DNA from: Mameliella sp. CS4
GTDB taxonomy: Bacteria; Pseudomonadota; Alphaproteobacteria; Rhodobacterales; Rhodobacteraceae
Assembly: GCF_019392335.1 (NCBI RefSeq)
Contig: NZ_JAHXRQ010000002.1
Coordinates: forward strand, 248,001 to 312,000
Direction of reading: 5' to 3'
Length of the DNA stretch: 64,000 bases
How positions within the stretch are numbered: position 1 is the stretch's first letter; each line of letters opens with the position of its first letter. Below, piece by piece: positions 45,847 through 56,673 of this stretch. Position numbers and translations under genes: made by a program. Below the pieces are notes generated by a model. That model saw only the letters and a program-made list of their open reading frames with translations. It was not told the origin of the DNA and ran no database searches.

Positions 45847-46986
45847 TCATCTCGGGCGGTGAATATGCGCGCTCTGCACGAGGCCAAAGGCCAACATCAG
45901 CACCAGCATGGCCGAGCCGCCGTAGCTGACCATCGGCAGTGGTACGCCCACGACCGGCGCCAGCCCCATGACCATCGACATGTTCACGGCGAAGAACAGG
46001 AAGAAGGTCAGCCCCACCCCAAGGATCAGAAGCGAGGAGAACCGGTCGCGGTTCTGCAAGGCCGCCACGACGCAGAACAGCAGGATCAGGACGTAGAGTG
46101 CCAGCAAGGACACGCCGCCGACAAAGCCGAATTCCTCGGCCAACGTGTTGAAGATGAAGTCGGTGTGCTTTTCAGGCAGGAAGTTCAGCCGTGATTGCGT
46201 GCCCTGCATGAAACCGCGCCCCGTCCAGCCGCCCGAACCCATCGCGATCTTGGCCTGGGTGATGTGATAGCCCGCGCCCAGCGGATCCGAGGAGGGGTCA
46301 AGGAAGGTGTCGATGCGGCGGAACTGGTAATCGGCCAGCAGTTGCCAATCGGTCCCGCGGCTCTGGAGCACGGCCCAGATGCCGCCGATGCCGGCGCTGA
46401 TCACGGTGGCGAAGTAAAGCCAGTGCACACCGGCCAGAAACATCATCAGCCCGCCTGCCGTCATCAACAGGATCGCCGTGCCAAGGTCCGGCTGGGTCAG
46501 CACAAGGCCGGTGGGCACCAGGATGATGAGTATGGGGACCAGTACCCAGAGCGGACGCGAGGTTCGCGACAGCGGCAGCCAGTCATAGTAGGCGGCCAGC
46601 AGCATGACCATCGCGATCTTCATCACCTCGGAGGGCTGCAATCGCATGAAACCCAGGTCGATCCAGCGCTGGGCACCCATGCCGACGGCGCCGAACAACT
46701 CGACCATGACCAGTAGGCCCAGCGAGCCGAAATAGGCGACCAGCGCCATGTTGCGCCAGAACCAGATCGGCACCATCGCCACAATGAACATCAGCGCCAG
46801 GCCAAGGCCAAAGCGTTTCATCTGGGGTTCCGCCCAGGGGCTGAACGACCCGCCCGCAACCGAGTAGAGCATCAGGAACCCGATGCCCGACACGGCGGTC
46901 AGCAACACGATCAGCGGCCAGTTCAGGTGCAGGATCTTGCGCCAGCCGCTGGGGACCGTCTTGACGTTGTATTCAAGATACGTCAC
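45847..46986 (-). CDS. rodA: Rod shape-determining protein RodA (SEDS glycosyltransferase)
   Basis: 379 aa with about ten transmembrane helices. SEDS features include WIDLGFMRLQPSEVMKIA and FVGGVSLLALYVLIL, and the C-terminal loop VGVPLPMVSYGGSAMLV. It polymerises lateral-wall peptidoglycan together with PBP2. It starts inside the mrdA stop (4-base overlap), the last gene of the mre operon. Confidence 0.96.
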   Translation of the reverse strand: MTYLEYNVKTVPSGWRKILHLNWPLIVLLTAVSGIGFLMLYSVAGGSFSPWAEPQMKRFGLGLALMFIVAMVPIWFWRNMALVAYFGSLGLLVMVELFGAVGMGAQRWIDLGFMRLQPSEVMKIAMVMLLAAYYDWLPLSRTSRPLWVLVPILIILVPTGLVLTQPDLGTAILLMTAGGLMMFLAGVHWLYFATVISAGIGGIWAVLQSRGTDWQLLADYQFRRIDTFLDPSSDPLGAGYHITQAKIAMGSGGWTGRGFMQGTQSRLNFLPEKHTDFIFNTLAEEFGFVGGVSLLALYVLILLFCVVAALQNRDRFSSLLILGVGLTFFLFFAVNMSMVMGLAPVVGVPLPMVSYGGSAMLVLMLAFGLVQSAHIHRPR

Positions 46987-48926
46987 GCGCTGTCGCTCCC
47001 CTGCGCGCGCCGCTCGGCGCGCTCGCGCGCCAGCCGTTCCTGTTGGGCCTTGATGCGGCGACGGTCCGCAGAGGGATAGGCCTCAAGCGGGGGGTCGCCC
47101 TTGTAGAGCGCCTGCAGCGTCACGTCGCGGGCGATCGGCGCCGCCGCCGTGCTGCCGCCGCCGCCGTGTTCGACCACCACCGCGACGGCGATCTGCGGCG
47201 CTTCGGCCGGGGCGAAATCCACGAACAGAGCGTGGTCACGCCGTTCCCAGGGCAGGTCGTCGTTCGAAGTGACGCCGCGCGCGCGCTCGGCCGCGGTGAT
47301 GTTGCGGACCTGGCTGGTGCCCGTTTTTCCGGCCATGCGCATTTCGGCCGCGGCGATGCGGGACCGATAGGCGGTGCCGTGGCGGTGGTTCGACACGGCG
47401 AACATGCCGCGGCGGATCTGGCGCAGGTGGTTGGGGTTGATCCCCAGGTCCGCGCCTTCCAAATGCACCGTCTCGACGCCGTCAATGCTTTTGACCAGAC
47501 GCGGTGTCACCGCCTTGCCGGTGGCGATCCGCGCCGTCATCACCGCCAGTTGCAGCGGCGAGGACAGCACGAAGCCCTGACCGATGGAGGCGTTGACCGA
47601 ATCCCCGATCACCCATTCCGCGCCGCGGTTGCGCCGTTTCCAGTCCTTGTCCGGGATCAGGCCGCTGGTGACGGCGGACATCGGGATGTCGTGCGACTCG
47701 CCCATGCCCAGACGCCGCGCCATGTCGGCGATGCGTTCGATGCCCACCTTCAGCGCCATCTCGTAGAAATAGACGTCGCAGCTTTCGCGCAGGCTCTGTT
47801 CCAGGGTCATGTGACCGTGGCCGACGCGTTTCCAGCAGTGGAACTTGCGGCCGCCGACTTCCAGGTAGCCGGGGCACCAGACCGTGTCTTCGGGCGTCAT
47901 CAGGCCCGCGTCCAACGCCGCCAGGGCCGTGACCATCTTGAAGGTCGAGCCGGGCGGATAGGCGTCCTGTACCGTCTTCGAGGCCAGGGGCCGGTGATCG
48001 TTGTCGCGCAGCTCGCCGTAGTCCGCCACGGAAATGCCGCGCACGAACTTGTTGGGATCGTAGGACGGCGCCGAGGCGATGGCCAGCAGGTCGCCCCGGT
48101 TGACGTCCATCACCACGACAGAGGCGCTTTCCTGTCCCAGGCGCGCCTGGACGTATTCCTGAAGCGCCGTATCGACGGTCAGTTGCAGGTCGGCGCCAGC
48201 CTCGCCCTCGCGCCGGTCCAGCTCGCGCATGACGCGGCCCACGGCATTGACCTCGACGCGTTTGGCACCGGCGTTTCCGCGCAGCTGTTCCTCGTATTTG
48301 GCCTCGACCCCGACCTTGCCGATCTGGAACCGGGGGATGCGCAGGACGGGGGGCGGATCCTCATAGCGCTTGAGGTCGCGTTCCGAGACCGGTCCGACAT
48401 ATCCCGCCACATGGGCATAGAGCTCGCGGCTGGGATAAGTGCGGCTGAGGCCCACCTCGGGGGTGACACCGGGCAGGGCAGGGGCATTGACCGCGACCCG
48501 GCTGATGTCCTCCCAGCGGACGCGGTCGGCGATGGTGACGGGAAAGAAGGGCGCGGTGCGCTCCATCTCGGCCAGGGCGCGGTTCAGGTCGTCCTCGTCC
48601 AGTTCCACCAGCTGGCCCAGGCGCCGGATCACCGTGGTCACGTCGCCCGCGTCCTCGCGCGTCAGGGTGATGCGGTAGGTCTGTTCGTTCTCGGCGATCA
48701 CCCGGCCCTCGCGGTCGAAAATGCGACCGCGCGCTGGGGGAATCAGGCGGATGTTGATGCGGTTTTCTTCGGCCAGGAGGCGGAATTCATCCGCCTGGTC
48801 GACCTGCATGTGGCGCATCCGCAGGGCCAGGACGCCGGCAAAACCCAGTTGCAGCCCGCCCAGGATCAGCCCGCGACGCGTGATGCGGCGGGCGCTGTCG
48901 GCGGTTTCGCGTGGGCTTCGTCTCAT
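46983..48926 (-). CDS. mrdA: Penicillin-binding protein 2 (transpeptidase)
   Basis: 647 aa class B PBP. One membrane anchor near residues 18-36 precedes the pedestal domain. The transpeptidase motifs are YPPGSTFKM (nucleophile Ser), SCDVYFY and GKTGTSQV. It crosslinks the glycan made by RodA. I set the start at 48926 (MRRSPRETADSARR) because a much longer frame to 49220 lies in mreD. A four-base overlap with both mreD and rodA shows a tight operon. The C-terminus is Arg/Glu-rich. Confidence 0.95.
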   Translation of the reverse strand: MRRSPRETADSARRITRRGLILGGLQLGFAGVLALRMRHMQVDQADEFRLLAEENRINIRLIPPARGRIFDREGRVIAENEQTYRITLTREDAGDVTTVIRRLGQLVELDEDDLNRALAEMERTAPFFPVTIADRVRWEDISRVAVNAPALPGVTPEVGLSRTYPSRELYAHVAGYVGPVSERDLKRYEDPPPVLRIPRFQIGKVGVEAKYEEQLRGNAGAKRVEVNAVGRVMRELDRREGEAGADLQLTVDTALQEYVQARLGQESASVVVMDVNRGDLLAIASAPSYDPNKFVRGISVADYGELRDNDHRPLASKTVQDAYPPGSTFKMVTALAALDAGLMTPEDTVWCPGYLEVGGRKFHCWKRVGHGHMTLEQSLRESCDVYFYEMALKVGIERIADMARRLGMGESHDIPMSAVTSGLIPDKDWKRRNRGAEWVIGDSVNASIGQGFVLSSPLQLAVMTARIATGKAVTPRLVKSIDGVETVHLEGADLGINPNHLRQIRRGMFAVSNHRHGTAYRSRIAAAEMRMAGKTGTSQVRNITAAERARGVTSNDDLPWERRDHALFVDFAPAEAPQIAVAVVVEHGGGGSTAAAPIARDVTLQALYKGDPPLEAYPSADRRRIKAQQERLARERAERRAQGSDSA

Positions 48927-49462
48927 AGCGGGCGTCCCGTGTGATCGTATTCGCCGGGCGTGCTGCGCCGCACGCCAAGGGCAAGGTAGCTGACCGCCGC
49001 CACCAGGGGGTAGACCGCGACCGTCATACCATATTGCATCACCCATAGAGAAAGCATTCCCGGCGTCACGATCAAGAGTGCGAGAGTGACGCGGTAGATC
49101 AGGGTAATGACCAGAAGGCTGGTCGCGGCGGTCAACCATTCGGCGGCAAATGTGTTCTCGCGCACGTGGCGGCCCCGCACCTTGAGCCATTCCGAGGTCA
49201 GGAGCACCAGCAGCGCCCAAAGACCGGGCGGGCGGTGAAAGAGGAAATCCGCCAGCAACATGACCCCGGCAATGGACAGCATCGGCACGTAGTCGGGCCG
49301 TCGCAGCGCCCAGGCAAAGGTCAGCGCGGTCAGGACATCCGGCCCCGCGATGCGCGAGGGCATGATCTGCAGCGGCAGCAGGTGGACGAAAAAGATCGCC
49401 AGCGCCAGCGCCACATAGGTGGCCCGCATCGTCCAGAGCCGCGCCGGGCTGTTCTCAGCCAT
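48923..49462 (-). CDS. mreD: Rod shape-determining protein MreD
   Basis: 179 aa with five to six hydrophobic helices. It is divergent in sequence but placed between mreC and mrdA, with typical length. MreD is the membrane-embedded partner of MreC in the elongasome. Overlaps of 8 bases with mreC and 4 bases with mrdA support co-translation. Confidence 0.88.
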   Translation of the reverse strand: MAENSPARLWTMRATYVALALAIFFVHLLPLQIMPSRIAGPDVLTALTFAWALRRPDYVPMLSIAGVMLLADFLFHRPPGLWALLVLLTSEWLKVRGRHVRENTFAAEWLTAATSLLVITLIYRVTLALLIVTPGMLSLWVMQYGMTVAVYPLVAAVSYLALGVRRSTPGEYDHTGRPL

Positions 49463-50375
49463 CGCCGGGGGTTCCAGGCGCGGCAGGGGCCGGCGGCGCG
49501 CCCGCGTCGGGCAGCGCCTCGGGCAGGATCAGCGAGGACGGTGCCTCGACCCGGCGCGCACCGTGATCGCGCAAGACACGCAGGAATTCCAGCTGCTCGT
49601 AGTCGGCGGCCAATCGCACGCGCAGCCGCCCGCCCGGGTCTTGCGCCACCTGGCCGATCAGCAGTCCGGGGGGGAAGACCTCGCCGTCGCCGGTGGTCAC
49701 GATCCGGTCGCCGGGGCGGACAAGATCCGGGTTTTCCAGAAAGTCGATGGGCGGGGCAGAGGTGTTGTCACCCGCGATGATCGCGCGCTGGCCAGAGGGC
49801 TGGATTTCCGCCGGGATGCGCGAGGTCGAATCGGTCAGCAGGATCACGCGGCTGGTATTGGCACCGACGCCGGACACCCGGCCCACGAGGCCGATGCCAT
49901 CCATCGTCGCCCAACCGTCCACGATGCCATCGCGACCGCCCACGTTGATCAGCACCGACTGCCGGAACGGCGACCCGGAGTCCGCCAGCACCACAGCGGT
50001 GATATAGGTCAGCCTCGGGTCCAGCCGCACGTTGTTGAGATCGCGCAGGCGGGCGTTTTCCTGTTCCAGCTGCAATGCCGCCTCTTTCCAGGCGGTCATC
50101 TTGCGCAGCTCGCGGCGCAGCTCCTCGTTCTGCTCGTAGAGTTGCTGGTAGCTCTGGAAATCGCGTACCAGCCGGACGGTGGCCGTCACCGGCGCCATGG
50201 CCCAGTCCATGCGCGGCACCACGCTGTCCACCACTTGCGCGCGGAACCGTTCCACGCGCGGGCTGTCGATCCGCCACAGCAGGAAGATCCCGAAGAGCAC
50301 CAGCGCAAGGACGACAAGCAACAGCCGCTTGAGCGGGCCGGTGAAGTCGTCGGATGCATTGCGGTCGCTGGCCAA
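49455..50375 (-). CDS. mreC: Rod shape-determining protein MreC
   Basis: 306 aa: an N-terminal membrane helix (about residues 14-34, LLLVVLALVLFGIFLLW), a coiled coil with YEQNEELRRELRKMTAWKEA, and the beta-domains with GLVGRVSGVGANTSRVILLTD. A proline/alanine-rich tail follows. MreC connects cytoplasmic MreB with PBP2 in the periplasm. Confidence 0.95.
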   Translation of the reverse strand: MASDRNASDDFTGPLKRLLLVVLALVLFGIFLLWRIDSPRVERFRAQVVDSVVPRMDWAMAPVTATVRLVRDFQSYQQLYEQNEELRRELRKMTAWKEAALQLEQENARLRDLNNVRLDPRLTYITAVVLADSGSPFRQSVLINVGGRDGIVDGWATMDGIGLVGRVSGVGANTSRVILLTDSTSRIPAEIQPSGQRAIIAGDNTSAPPIDFLENPDLVRPGDRIVTTGDGEVFPPGLLIGQVAQDPGGRLRVRLAADYEQLEFLRVLRDHGARRVEAPSSLILPEALPDAGAPPAPAAPGTPGDG

Positions 50376-50471
50376 GTGTCTCTCACGTCAGGTTTGGCGG
50401 ATGATACAGCGACCCGGCGTTCCGGTACAGCGGGCGCTGGCCAACCGGCGTTGCACCCGCCCCGCGCGCCG

Positions 50472-51665
<1,194 letters not shown>

Positions 51666-52508
51666 TCAGTCCAACGGGCGGTTTAGCCGAACCTGAGCCG
51701 CTTCTGTCGCGGGCGGGACAGGGGGACTGTCCCGGATTTTCTCCGAGTCAGGCCCGACAGGGCGCCCCGCCCGCGCCGCAAGCGCGCGCAGATCGCCAAG
51801 ATCGACGGTATCCAGAAAGCGCGAGATCATCGCGTCCGGCGCGCGCGTGGTCAGGCGCAGCTCGATGGCGCCGATTCGGGCGGCAAAGCCGCGCAGCCGG
51901 TGCGGGCGCCGCCCATCGTCCGCGATCTGGACCGGCCCCAGCACCTCGAACCAGGTCAGGTCTTGCGCGCTGCTGTGCTCGATCAGCGTGTCTATGCGGG
52001 CGAAATGCGAGTCGATGGCGCGGATATGCGCCTGCCAGACCGGGTACGGGATGCTGTGGTCCGGGTCCTCGACCGACAGGAGGATCAGGCCGTTGTCGGT
52101 GCGATAGGCGCGCGTGGTGTCCTCGCGGTAGCGGTCAAAGGCGGAGACCTCACGGCGGGTCATCTCGTTGACGGAGGGCAGGCCGAACGTGGCGCGGCCC
52201 AACTCCCGGTTGCGGGCCGTCGCCTGAGCCGGGCTGAAGAGATGGGCGTCCTGTCCGGTTGCGCGGGGGGCCACCGTCCAGCCCGGAGGGGCCGGCGGCA
52301 AGGCCGCGTCGACAAGCGACGACCGGCGCAGCACCTGGCCCATGATACCGCCTCGGTCGCCGAAACGCTCGATCAGCGTGGTCATGTACTGCGCCCTGCC
52401 AAAGTCAGACCCGGCGCGCGACCACTGAACGGCATAGTCGGCACCAACGGGGCCAAGACCGGCCAGCCCGGCAAAGACCAGTATGCCGAAGGTCCTGACG
52501 CGTGGCAT
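51666..52508 (-). CDS. Exported protein of unknown function upstream of mreB
   Basis: 280 aa with a signal peptide (RTFGILVFAGLAGLGPVGA). The mature domain resembles uncharacterised Rhodobacterales proteins with a DUF-like middle (FSPAQATARNRELGRATFG and IPYPVWQAHIRAIDSHFARID). It has no cysteines in a known motif. The start at 52508 has GGAG six bases upstream, preferred over the in-frame ATG at 52520. It is followed by mreB after about 150 bases, but no functional link is evident. Confidence 0.65.
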   Translation of the reverse strand: MPRVRTFGILVFAGLAGLGPVGADYAVQWSRAGSDFGRAQYMTTLIERFGDRGGIMGQVLRRSSLVDAALPPAPPGWTVAPRATGQDAHLFSPAQATARNRELGRATFGLPSVNEMTRREVSAFDRYREDTTRAYRTDNGLILLSVEDPDHSIPYPVWQAHIRAIDSHFARIDTLIEHSSAQDLTWFEVLGPVQIADDGRRPHRLRGFAARIGAIELRLTTRAPDAMISRFLDTVDLGDLRALAARAGRPVGPDSEKIRDSPPVPPATEAAQVRLNRPLD

Positions 52509-52675
52509 TTCCAACTCCATTGCAACCGACACGGGATCACCTGACCGCCAATCGGGGCACGAGTTTGACGTGGCCGGGTCGAAAGAGGGAAAATCGATAG
52601 GACGAAAAGGTTTGACAGGTTCCAAAGCATGGGCGGAAACTGTGTTTACCAAGCGTCAACGCGAAAGGCTTTTCA

Positions 52676-53080
52676 ATGAAGCGACTGATTTCCATGATCC
52701 TTGCCTGCCTGGTGGCCAGCCCGGCGGTTGCTGATTCCTGCTGGGATCACAATGGGTCCATCATGCGTCTGACCGCGCAGGGCAACAACCGCTGGTTCTG
52801 GTACGAAACCACGCCACACAGCTGGCAATACCCGGCGGGCGTGACGCCTGGCGTCCTGCTGTTCAACGGCTGGAAGAACGGGGAATGGTACAGCGGCACG
52901 GCGCGGCGGTTTTCCAAGTATTGCCCCGGCACGCCGCTGGAATACCATGTCGAGGGGCCGGTCCTGCAGAACCCGCTGCGCGTTCAGGTCACGGGACAGT
53001 ACCAGGTGCAGCAGAACTGCCAGCCAACCGGCCAGTGGCGGACGGATACCTTGGTCTTTACCTACCGTTACCAGTGCTGA
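52676..53080 (+). CDS. Small exported protein of unknown function
   Basis: 134 aa beginning MKRLISMILACLVASPAVAD, a signal peptide cut after AVA. The mature part has four cysteines (SCWDHNG, KYCPGTP, QNCQPTG and a C-terminal YQC), consistent with two disulfides, and is rich in Trp and Tyr. This suggests a small periplasmic or extracellular beta domain. No family recognised. A terminator hairpin lies about 50 bases downstream. Confidence 0.7.
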   Translation: MKRLISMILACLVASPAVADSCWDHNGSIMRLTAQGNNRWFWYETTPHSWQYPAGVTPGVLLFNGWKNGEWYSGTARRFSKYCPGTPLEYHVEGPVLQNPLRVQVTGQYQVQQNCQPTGQWRTDTLVFTYRYQC

Positions 53081-53126
53081 CCTGACCCCTGGGGACGCCT
53101 CCGGCGGGGTTATTTTAACCAAGAAG

Positions 53127-53154
53127 AAGCCGCAGCGCCATGTTGCGGCTTTCT
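53127..53154 (+). terminator. Terminator after the 134-aa exported protein
   Basis: AAGCCGCA/TGCGGCTT stem (8 bp, 9-base loop), followed by TCTCG. The upstream A-run makes it partly bidirectional. Confidence 0.65.
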
Positions 53155-53248
53155 CGTGTGCCGCGCGATCTTCTTACGCGTCGTTTTCCCCGCATGACGT
53201 GTCGGGCGCGCGCGGCGCCGGGATACGCGGCGCGGTATTGAGGGGAAA

Positions 53249-55777
53249 ATGAACCCGGAGAGTCGCGTCATGAAAACCCAAGTCAAAGCCCTGGTCGTCG
53301 GCGGTGGCGCCGTCGGCACATCGATTGCCTATCACCTGGCCAAGGCAGGCTGGGACGATGTCATGCTCATCGAGCGGGACGAGCTGACCTCCGGCTCGAC
53401 CTGGCACGCAGCGGGCCTGCTGCCGCTGTTCAACATGTCCTTTGCCACCACGCATATCCACAAATACTCGGTGGATTTCTACAAGTCGCTCGAGGCGGAA
53501 ACCGGCCTCAACGCGGGCTTTGCGGTCGTGGGCAACCTGCGCATGGCGCAGACCGACGCGCGCATGGACGAATACAAGCTCTATGCCACCACCGCCGAGA
53601 CCTGCGGCGTGCCCTACGTCTGGCTGACCCCGGACGAGATCAAGGAACGCTGGCCGCTGATCAACACCGAGGATCTGAAGGGCGCGCTCTATCACCACAC
53701 CGACGGTTACATCAATCCGGCCGACGTGACCCAGGCAATGGCCAAGGGCGCCCGTCAGCGCGGCGTCGAGATCGTGCGCAAGCTGCAGGCCGACAGCTAC
53801 AACTGGACCGGCACCCATTGGGAAGTGACCTGCACCAAGATGGTGGAAAAAGGCGGCAACCTGGTTGAGAGCGACGAGACCGTCACCATCACCGCCGAGC
53901 ATGTCGTGACCGCCTCTGGCAACCACGCACAGCGCACCGCGAAACAACTGGGCATCAAGATCCCGGCGATCCCGGTCGAACACCAGTTTATCGTCACCGA
54001 CGTGGACCCCGCGCTGCAAGCCTGGCGCAAGGACGGCAATCCCGAGCATCCGGTGATCCGGGACGCCGACGCCCAGTCCTATGTCCGCGAAGAGCGCGGC
54101 GGCTGGATCCTCGGCGTCTACGAGAAGAACGCGCCGGCCTGCTTTGAATACGGTGTGCCGGACAGCTTTCGGGCCGATCTCTTCCCGCTCGACCTCGAGC
54201 GGATCGAGGACCAGTACATGGCGATGATCCACCGGATGCCCTCTTGCGAGGAATCCGGCCTCAAGGACGATTTCAACGGTCCGATCTGTTACACCCCTGA
54301 CGGCAACCCGCTGGTCGGCCCGGCGCCGGGTCTGCGCAACATGTGGCTGGCCGAAGGTTTTTCCTTTGGCATCACCGCCGCAGGCGGCACCGGCTATTAC
54401 CTTGCCCAGATGATGGTGGACGGCGAGGCCGAGATCGACATGGCCTCGCTTGACCCGAAACGCTATGGCTCGGACTGGATGACGACCGAGTTCGCGGCGC
54501 GCAAAAACGAAGAGTGCTACGACCACGTCTACATCCTGCACCACCCGGACGAGGAACGCCCCGCCTGCCGTCCGCTGCGCACCGCGCCCGCCTATGACCG
54601 GCAAAAGGCCAAAGGCGCGCAGTTCGGGTTCGTGAACGGCTGGGAGCGTCCCAACTACTACGGCCCGCTGGATGCACCGGAAAACTTCGACCACGACGCG
54701 CGCAGCTTCCGCCGCGGCGGCTGGTGGCAATATGCCGTGGACGAGGCCAAGGCCGTGCGCGAAGGCGTCGGTCTGATCGATGCGACCGCCTTTACCAAGC
54801 ATATCGTCGAAGGCCCCGGCGCGACGCAGTTCCTGGACTGGTTCACCTGCAACAAACTGCCCAAGGTCGGCCGCATCAACCTGACCTACGCGCTGACCAG
54901 CCACGGCACCACCCGCACCGAATACACCATCGTGCGCCTGGGGGAGGACAAGTACTACTTGGTCTCCGCCGGGGCCTGGACGTCCTATGACAGCGACTAC
55001 CTGCGCAAGGCGATCGAGGACAAGCGCGAGGAGTTCGGATGGATCTCCTGCCATGACGTGACCACCCAGTGGGGCGTCTTTGCCATCGCCGGTCCGAAAT
55101 CGCGCGACGTGCTGAAAGAGATCGTCAAGGACGCCGACCCGGCAACCGTGCTGGGCAACAAGCGGTTCCCCTGGCTGACCATGCGCAACATCGAACTGGG
55201 CATGGTGCCGGTCATGGCGATCCGCGTGGCCTATACCGGCGAACTGGGCTGGGAACTGCACCACCCGATCGAGATGCAGAACAACCTATGGGACCAACTG
55301 ACCACTGCCGGCGAAAAGCACGGCATGAAGCTGGTCGGCGCCCGCGCCCAGAACTGGCTGCGGCAGGAGAAATCCTACCGCGCCTTCGGCAACGAACTGG
55401 GCCGCGACGCGACCCCGCTGGAGGCCGACCTGCCGCGCTTTGTCGACCTCTCCAAGGAGTTTCACGGCAAGGCCAAGCTGGAGGAAACCGGGGTGCGGTC
55501 GAAATGCGTCACCCTGTTGATCGACGGGCCGGCGGATGCCGATCCCTGGGGCCGCGAGGCGCTTTACGCCGAGGATGGCACCCGCGTCGGGCGCCTGACC
55601 TCGGGCGGTTATTCGGTCGCCTTCGGCAAGTCCATCGGCATGGGCTACGTCAAGCCCGACCTGGCGGTCGAAGGCACCCGGCTGAAGGTCAAGATGCTGG
55701 ACCAGATCTGGGATGCGACGATCACCCAGGACAGCCCCTATGACCCGAAAAACGAGGTTATCCGCAAGGACGGCTGA
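53249..55777 (+). CDS. FAD-dependent dimethylglycine/sarcosine dehydrogenase-like protein with GcvT domain
   Basis: 842 aa. The N-terminal DAO-type flavin fold starts ALVVGGGAVGTSIAYHLAKAG, then SGSTWHAAGLLPLFNM; in relatives the His of this WHAAG-like segment binds FAD covalently. The C-terminal 400 residues form a GcvT/aminomethyltransferase domain (FGWISCHDVTTQWGVFAIAGP, YTGELGWELHHP), which uses tetrahydrofolate to accept the methyl carbon. DMGDH, sarcosine dehydrogenase and other N-methyl amino acid demethylases share this layout, so the substrate is open. The start may be the ATG at 53270 (MKTQVKA); GAGGGG supports 53249. Confidence 0.85.
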   Translation: MNPESRVMKTQVKALVVGGGAVGTSIAYHLAKAGWDDVMLIERDELTSGSTWHAAGLLPLFNMSFATTHIHKYSVDFYKSLEAETGLNAGFAVVGNLRMAQTDARMDEYKLYATTAETCGVPYVWLTPDEIKERWPLINTEDLKGALYHHTDGYINPADVTQAMAKGARQRGVEIVRKLQADSYNWTGTHWEVTCTKMVEKGGNLVESDETVTITAEHVVTASGNHAQRTAKQLGIKIPAIPVEHQFIVTDVDPALQAWRKDGNPEHPVIRDADAQSYVREERGGWILGVYEKNAPACFEYGVPDSFRADLFPLDLERIEDQYMAMIHRMPSCEESGLKDDFNGPICYTPDGNPLVGPAPGLRNMWLAEGFSFGITAAGGTGYYLAQMMVDGEAEIDMASLDPKRYGSDWMTTEFAARKNEECYDHVYILHHPDEERPACRPLRTAPAYDRQKAKGAQFGFVNGWERPNYYGPLDAPENFDHDARSFRRGGWWQYAVDEAKAVREGVGLIDATAFTKHIVEGPGATQFLDWFTCNKLPKVGRINLTYALTSHGTTRTEYTIVRLGEDKYYLVSAGAWTSYDSDYLRKAIEDKREEFGWISCHDVTTQWGVFAIAGPKSRDVLKEIVKDADPATVLGNKRFPWLTMRNIELGMVPVMAIRVAYTGELGWELHHPIEMQNNLWDQLTTAGEKHGMKLVGARAQNWLRQEKSYRAFGNELGRDATPLEADLPRFVDLSKEFHGKAKLEETGVRSKCVTLLIDGPADADPWGREALYAEDGTRVGRLTSGGYSVAFGKSIGMGYVKPDLAVEGTRLKVKMLDQIWDATITQDSPYDPKNEVIRKDG

Positions 55778-55794
55778 TCCTTGGGCTAGATCAC

Positions 55795-55827
55795 GACGGG
55801 GGCTCTGACGGGGTCCCCGTCTGTTTT
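55795..55827 (+). terminator. Terminator of the dehydrogenase gene
   Basis: GACGGGG pairs with CCCCGTC across a loop containing a second GACGGGG copy, followed by TGTTTTCC. A likely intrinsic terminator. Confidence 0.65.
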
Positions 55828-55848
55828 CCGGTCATCGGGGCCGGCGCA

Positions 55849-56601
55849 CTACAGCAACCAGCGAAACGCGCGGCGCAGTTCTGCTGTGCCGTCGCGATCG
55901 TACCAGTGGCCATGCGCGATGATAACCTTGTCCGGGGCCCAGTCCAGCAGGCGCTGCAGAGAGGCGCGCGCCGCGCGCCGCCGCCCGAGATAGGTCAGCC
56001 GCAGATCAAGCGGCAACTGTCCGTTTGGATGCGTCACACCAGCGATCCGCATCAGGAACCGGGTCCAGGCAGACTGGATGCGCCCGGGTTCGAAATTCTC
56101 GATCAGGTCGGCAAGGATCAGCGTTCGGCTGGCGCGGTGCAGGAACACCACCTCCTCCAGCAGGCGCGAGCCGCGAAAGATGGTCTGGTTCAGCGTCTCG
56201 GCCCAGGCAGCGGGCGGAGTCTCGTCCAGGTCATCGGTGAAACGCACTTCGATCCCCTGTGACTTTGCCCGTTCCCGCACCTTGGGAGAGGCCCAGACCC
56301 GCGCATTGGGAAACCGGACCGACCAACCCGGAATATAGGCATAGTGGATCGCATTGGGGGAGACGATGTGCCCGACCTCCCCCAGGGCAGCGACCGCATC
56401 CATCAGGGCGGCATCGGCGGCGATCGGCGACCAGAGCCAGAGCGTGCCGTCGGCCAGCCGACAGATGACCATGCGTGTCGTGAAGGGCAGCGTCGACGGA
56501 CCGTAGGACATGTGGATCACCTCGCCATCGACGATCCAGAGGTCCGGGGCGACGGGTTTGAGGGTGTTCAGCGGGGCATAGGGGAGCAGAGGGTCTGACA
56601 T
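55849..56601 (-). CDS. DUF4336 domain-containing protein
   Basis: 250 aa. The family resembles metallo-beta-lactamase folds that have lost the canonical HxHxDH. The core has GEVGHIVSPNAIHYAYIPGW, FLHRASRTLILADLIENF and PDKVIIAHGHWYDRDG near the C-terminus. Function is unknown; some members are called methanol-oxidation-type proteins without proof. It is convergent with the large dehydrogenase and divergent from ytoQ. Confidence 0.8.
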   Translation of the reverse strand: MSDPLLPYAPLNTLKPVAPDLWIVDGEVIHMSYGPSTLPFTTRMVICRLADGTLWLWSPIAADAALMDAVAALGEVGHIVSPNAIHYAYIPGWSVRFPNARVWASPKVRERAKSQGIEVRFTDDLDETPPAAWAETLNQTIFRGSRLLEEVVFLHRASRTLILADLIENFEPGRIQSAWTRFLMRIAGVTHPNGQLPLDLRLTYLGRRRAARASLQRLLDWAPDKVIIAHGHWYDRDGTAELRRAFRWLL

Positions 56602-56673
56602 GGCGGCGCCTTGCGTTGCGGGCTTTGAGGGCTATGGTGACCCGAAATTGCATGGATGCAGGGAGTGCGCACA

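Noticed and set aside
47043..48944. 633-codon plus-strand frame opposite mrdA
   Set aside because: Antisense shadow of PBP2; composition lacks any domain.
53174..55264. 696-codon minus-strand frame opposite the dimethylglycine dehydrogenase-like gene
   Set aside because: Antisense shadow; the plus-strand protein has full-length conserved domains.
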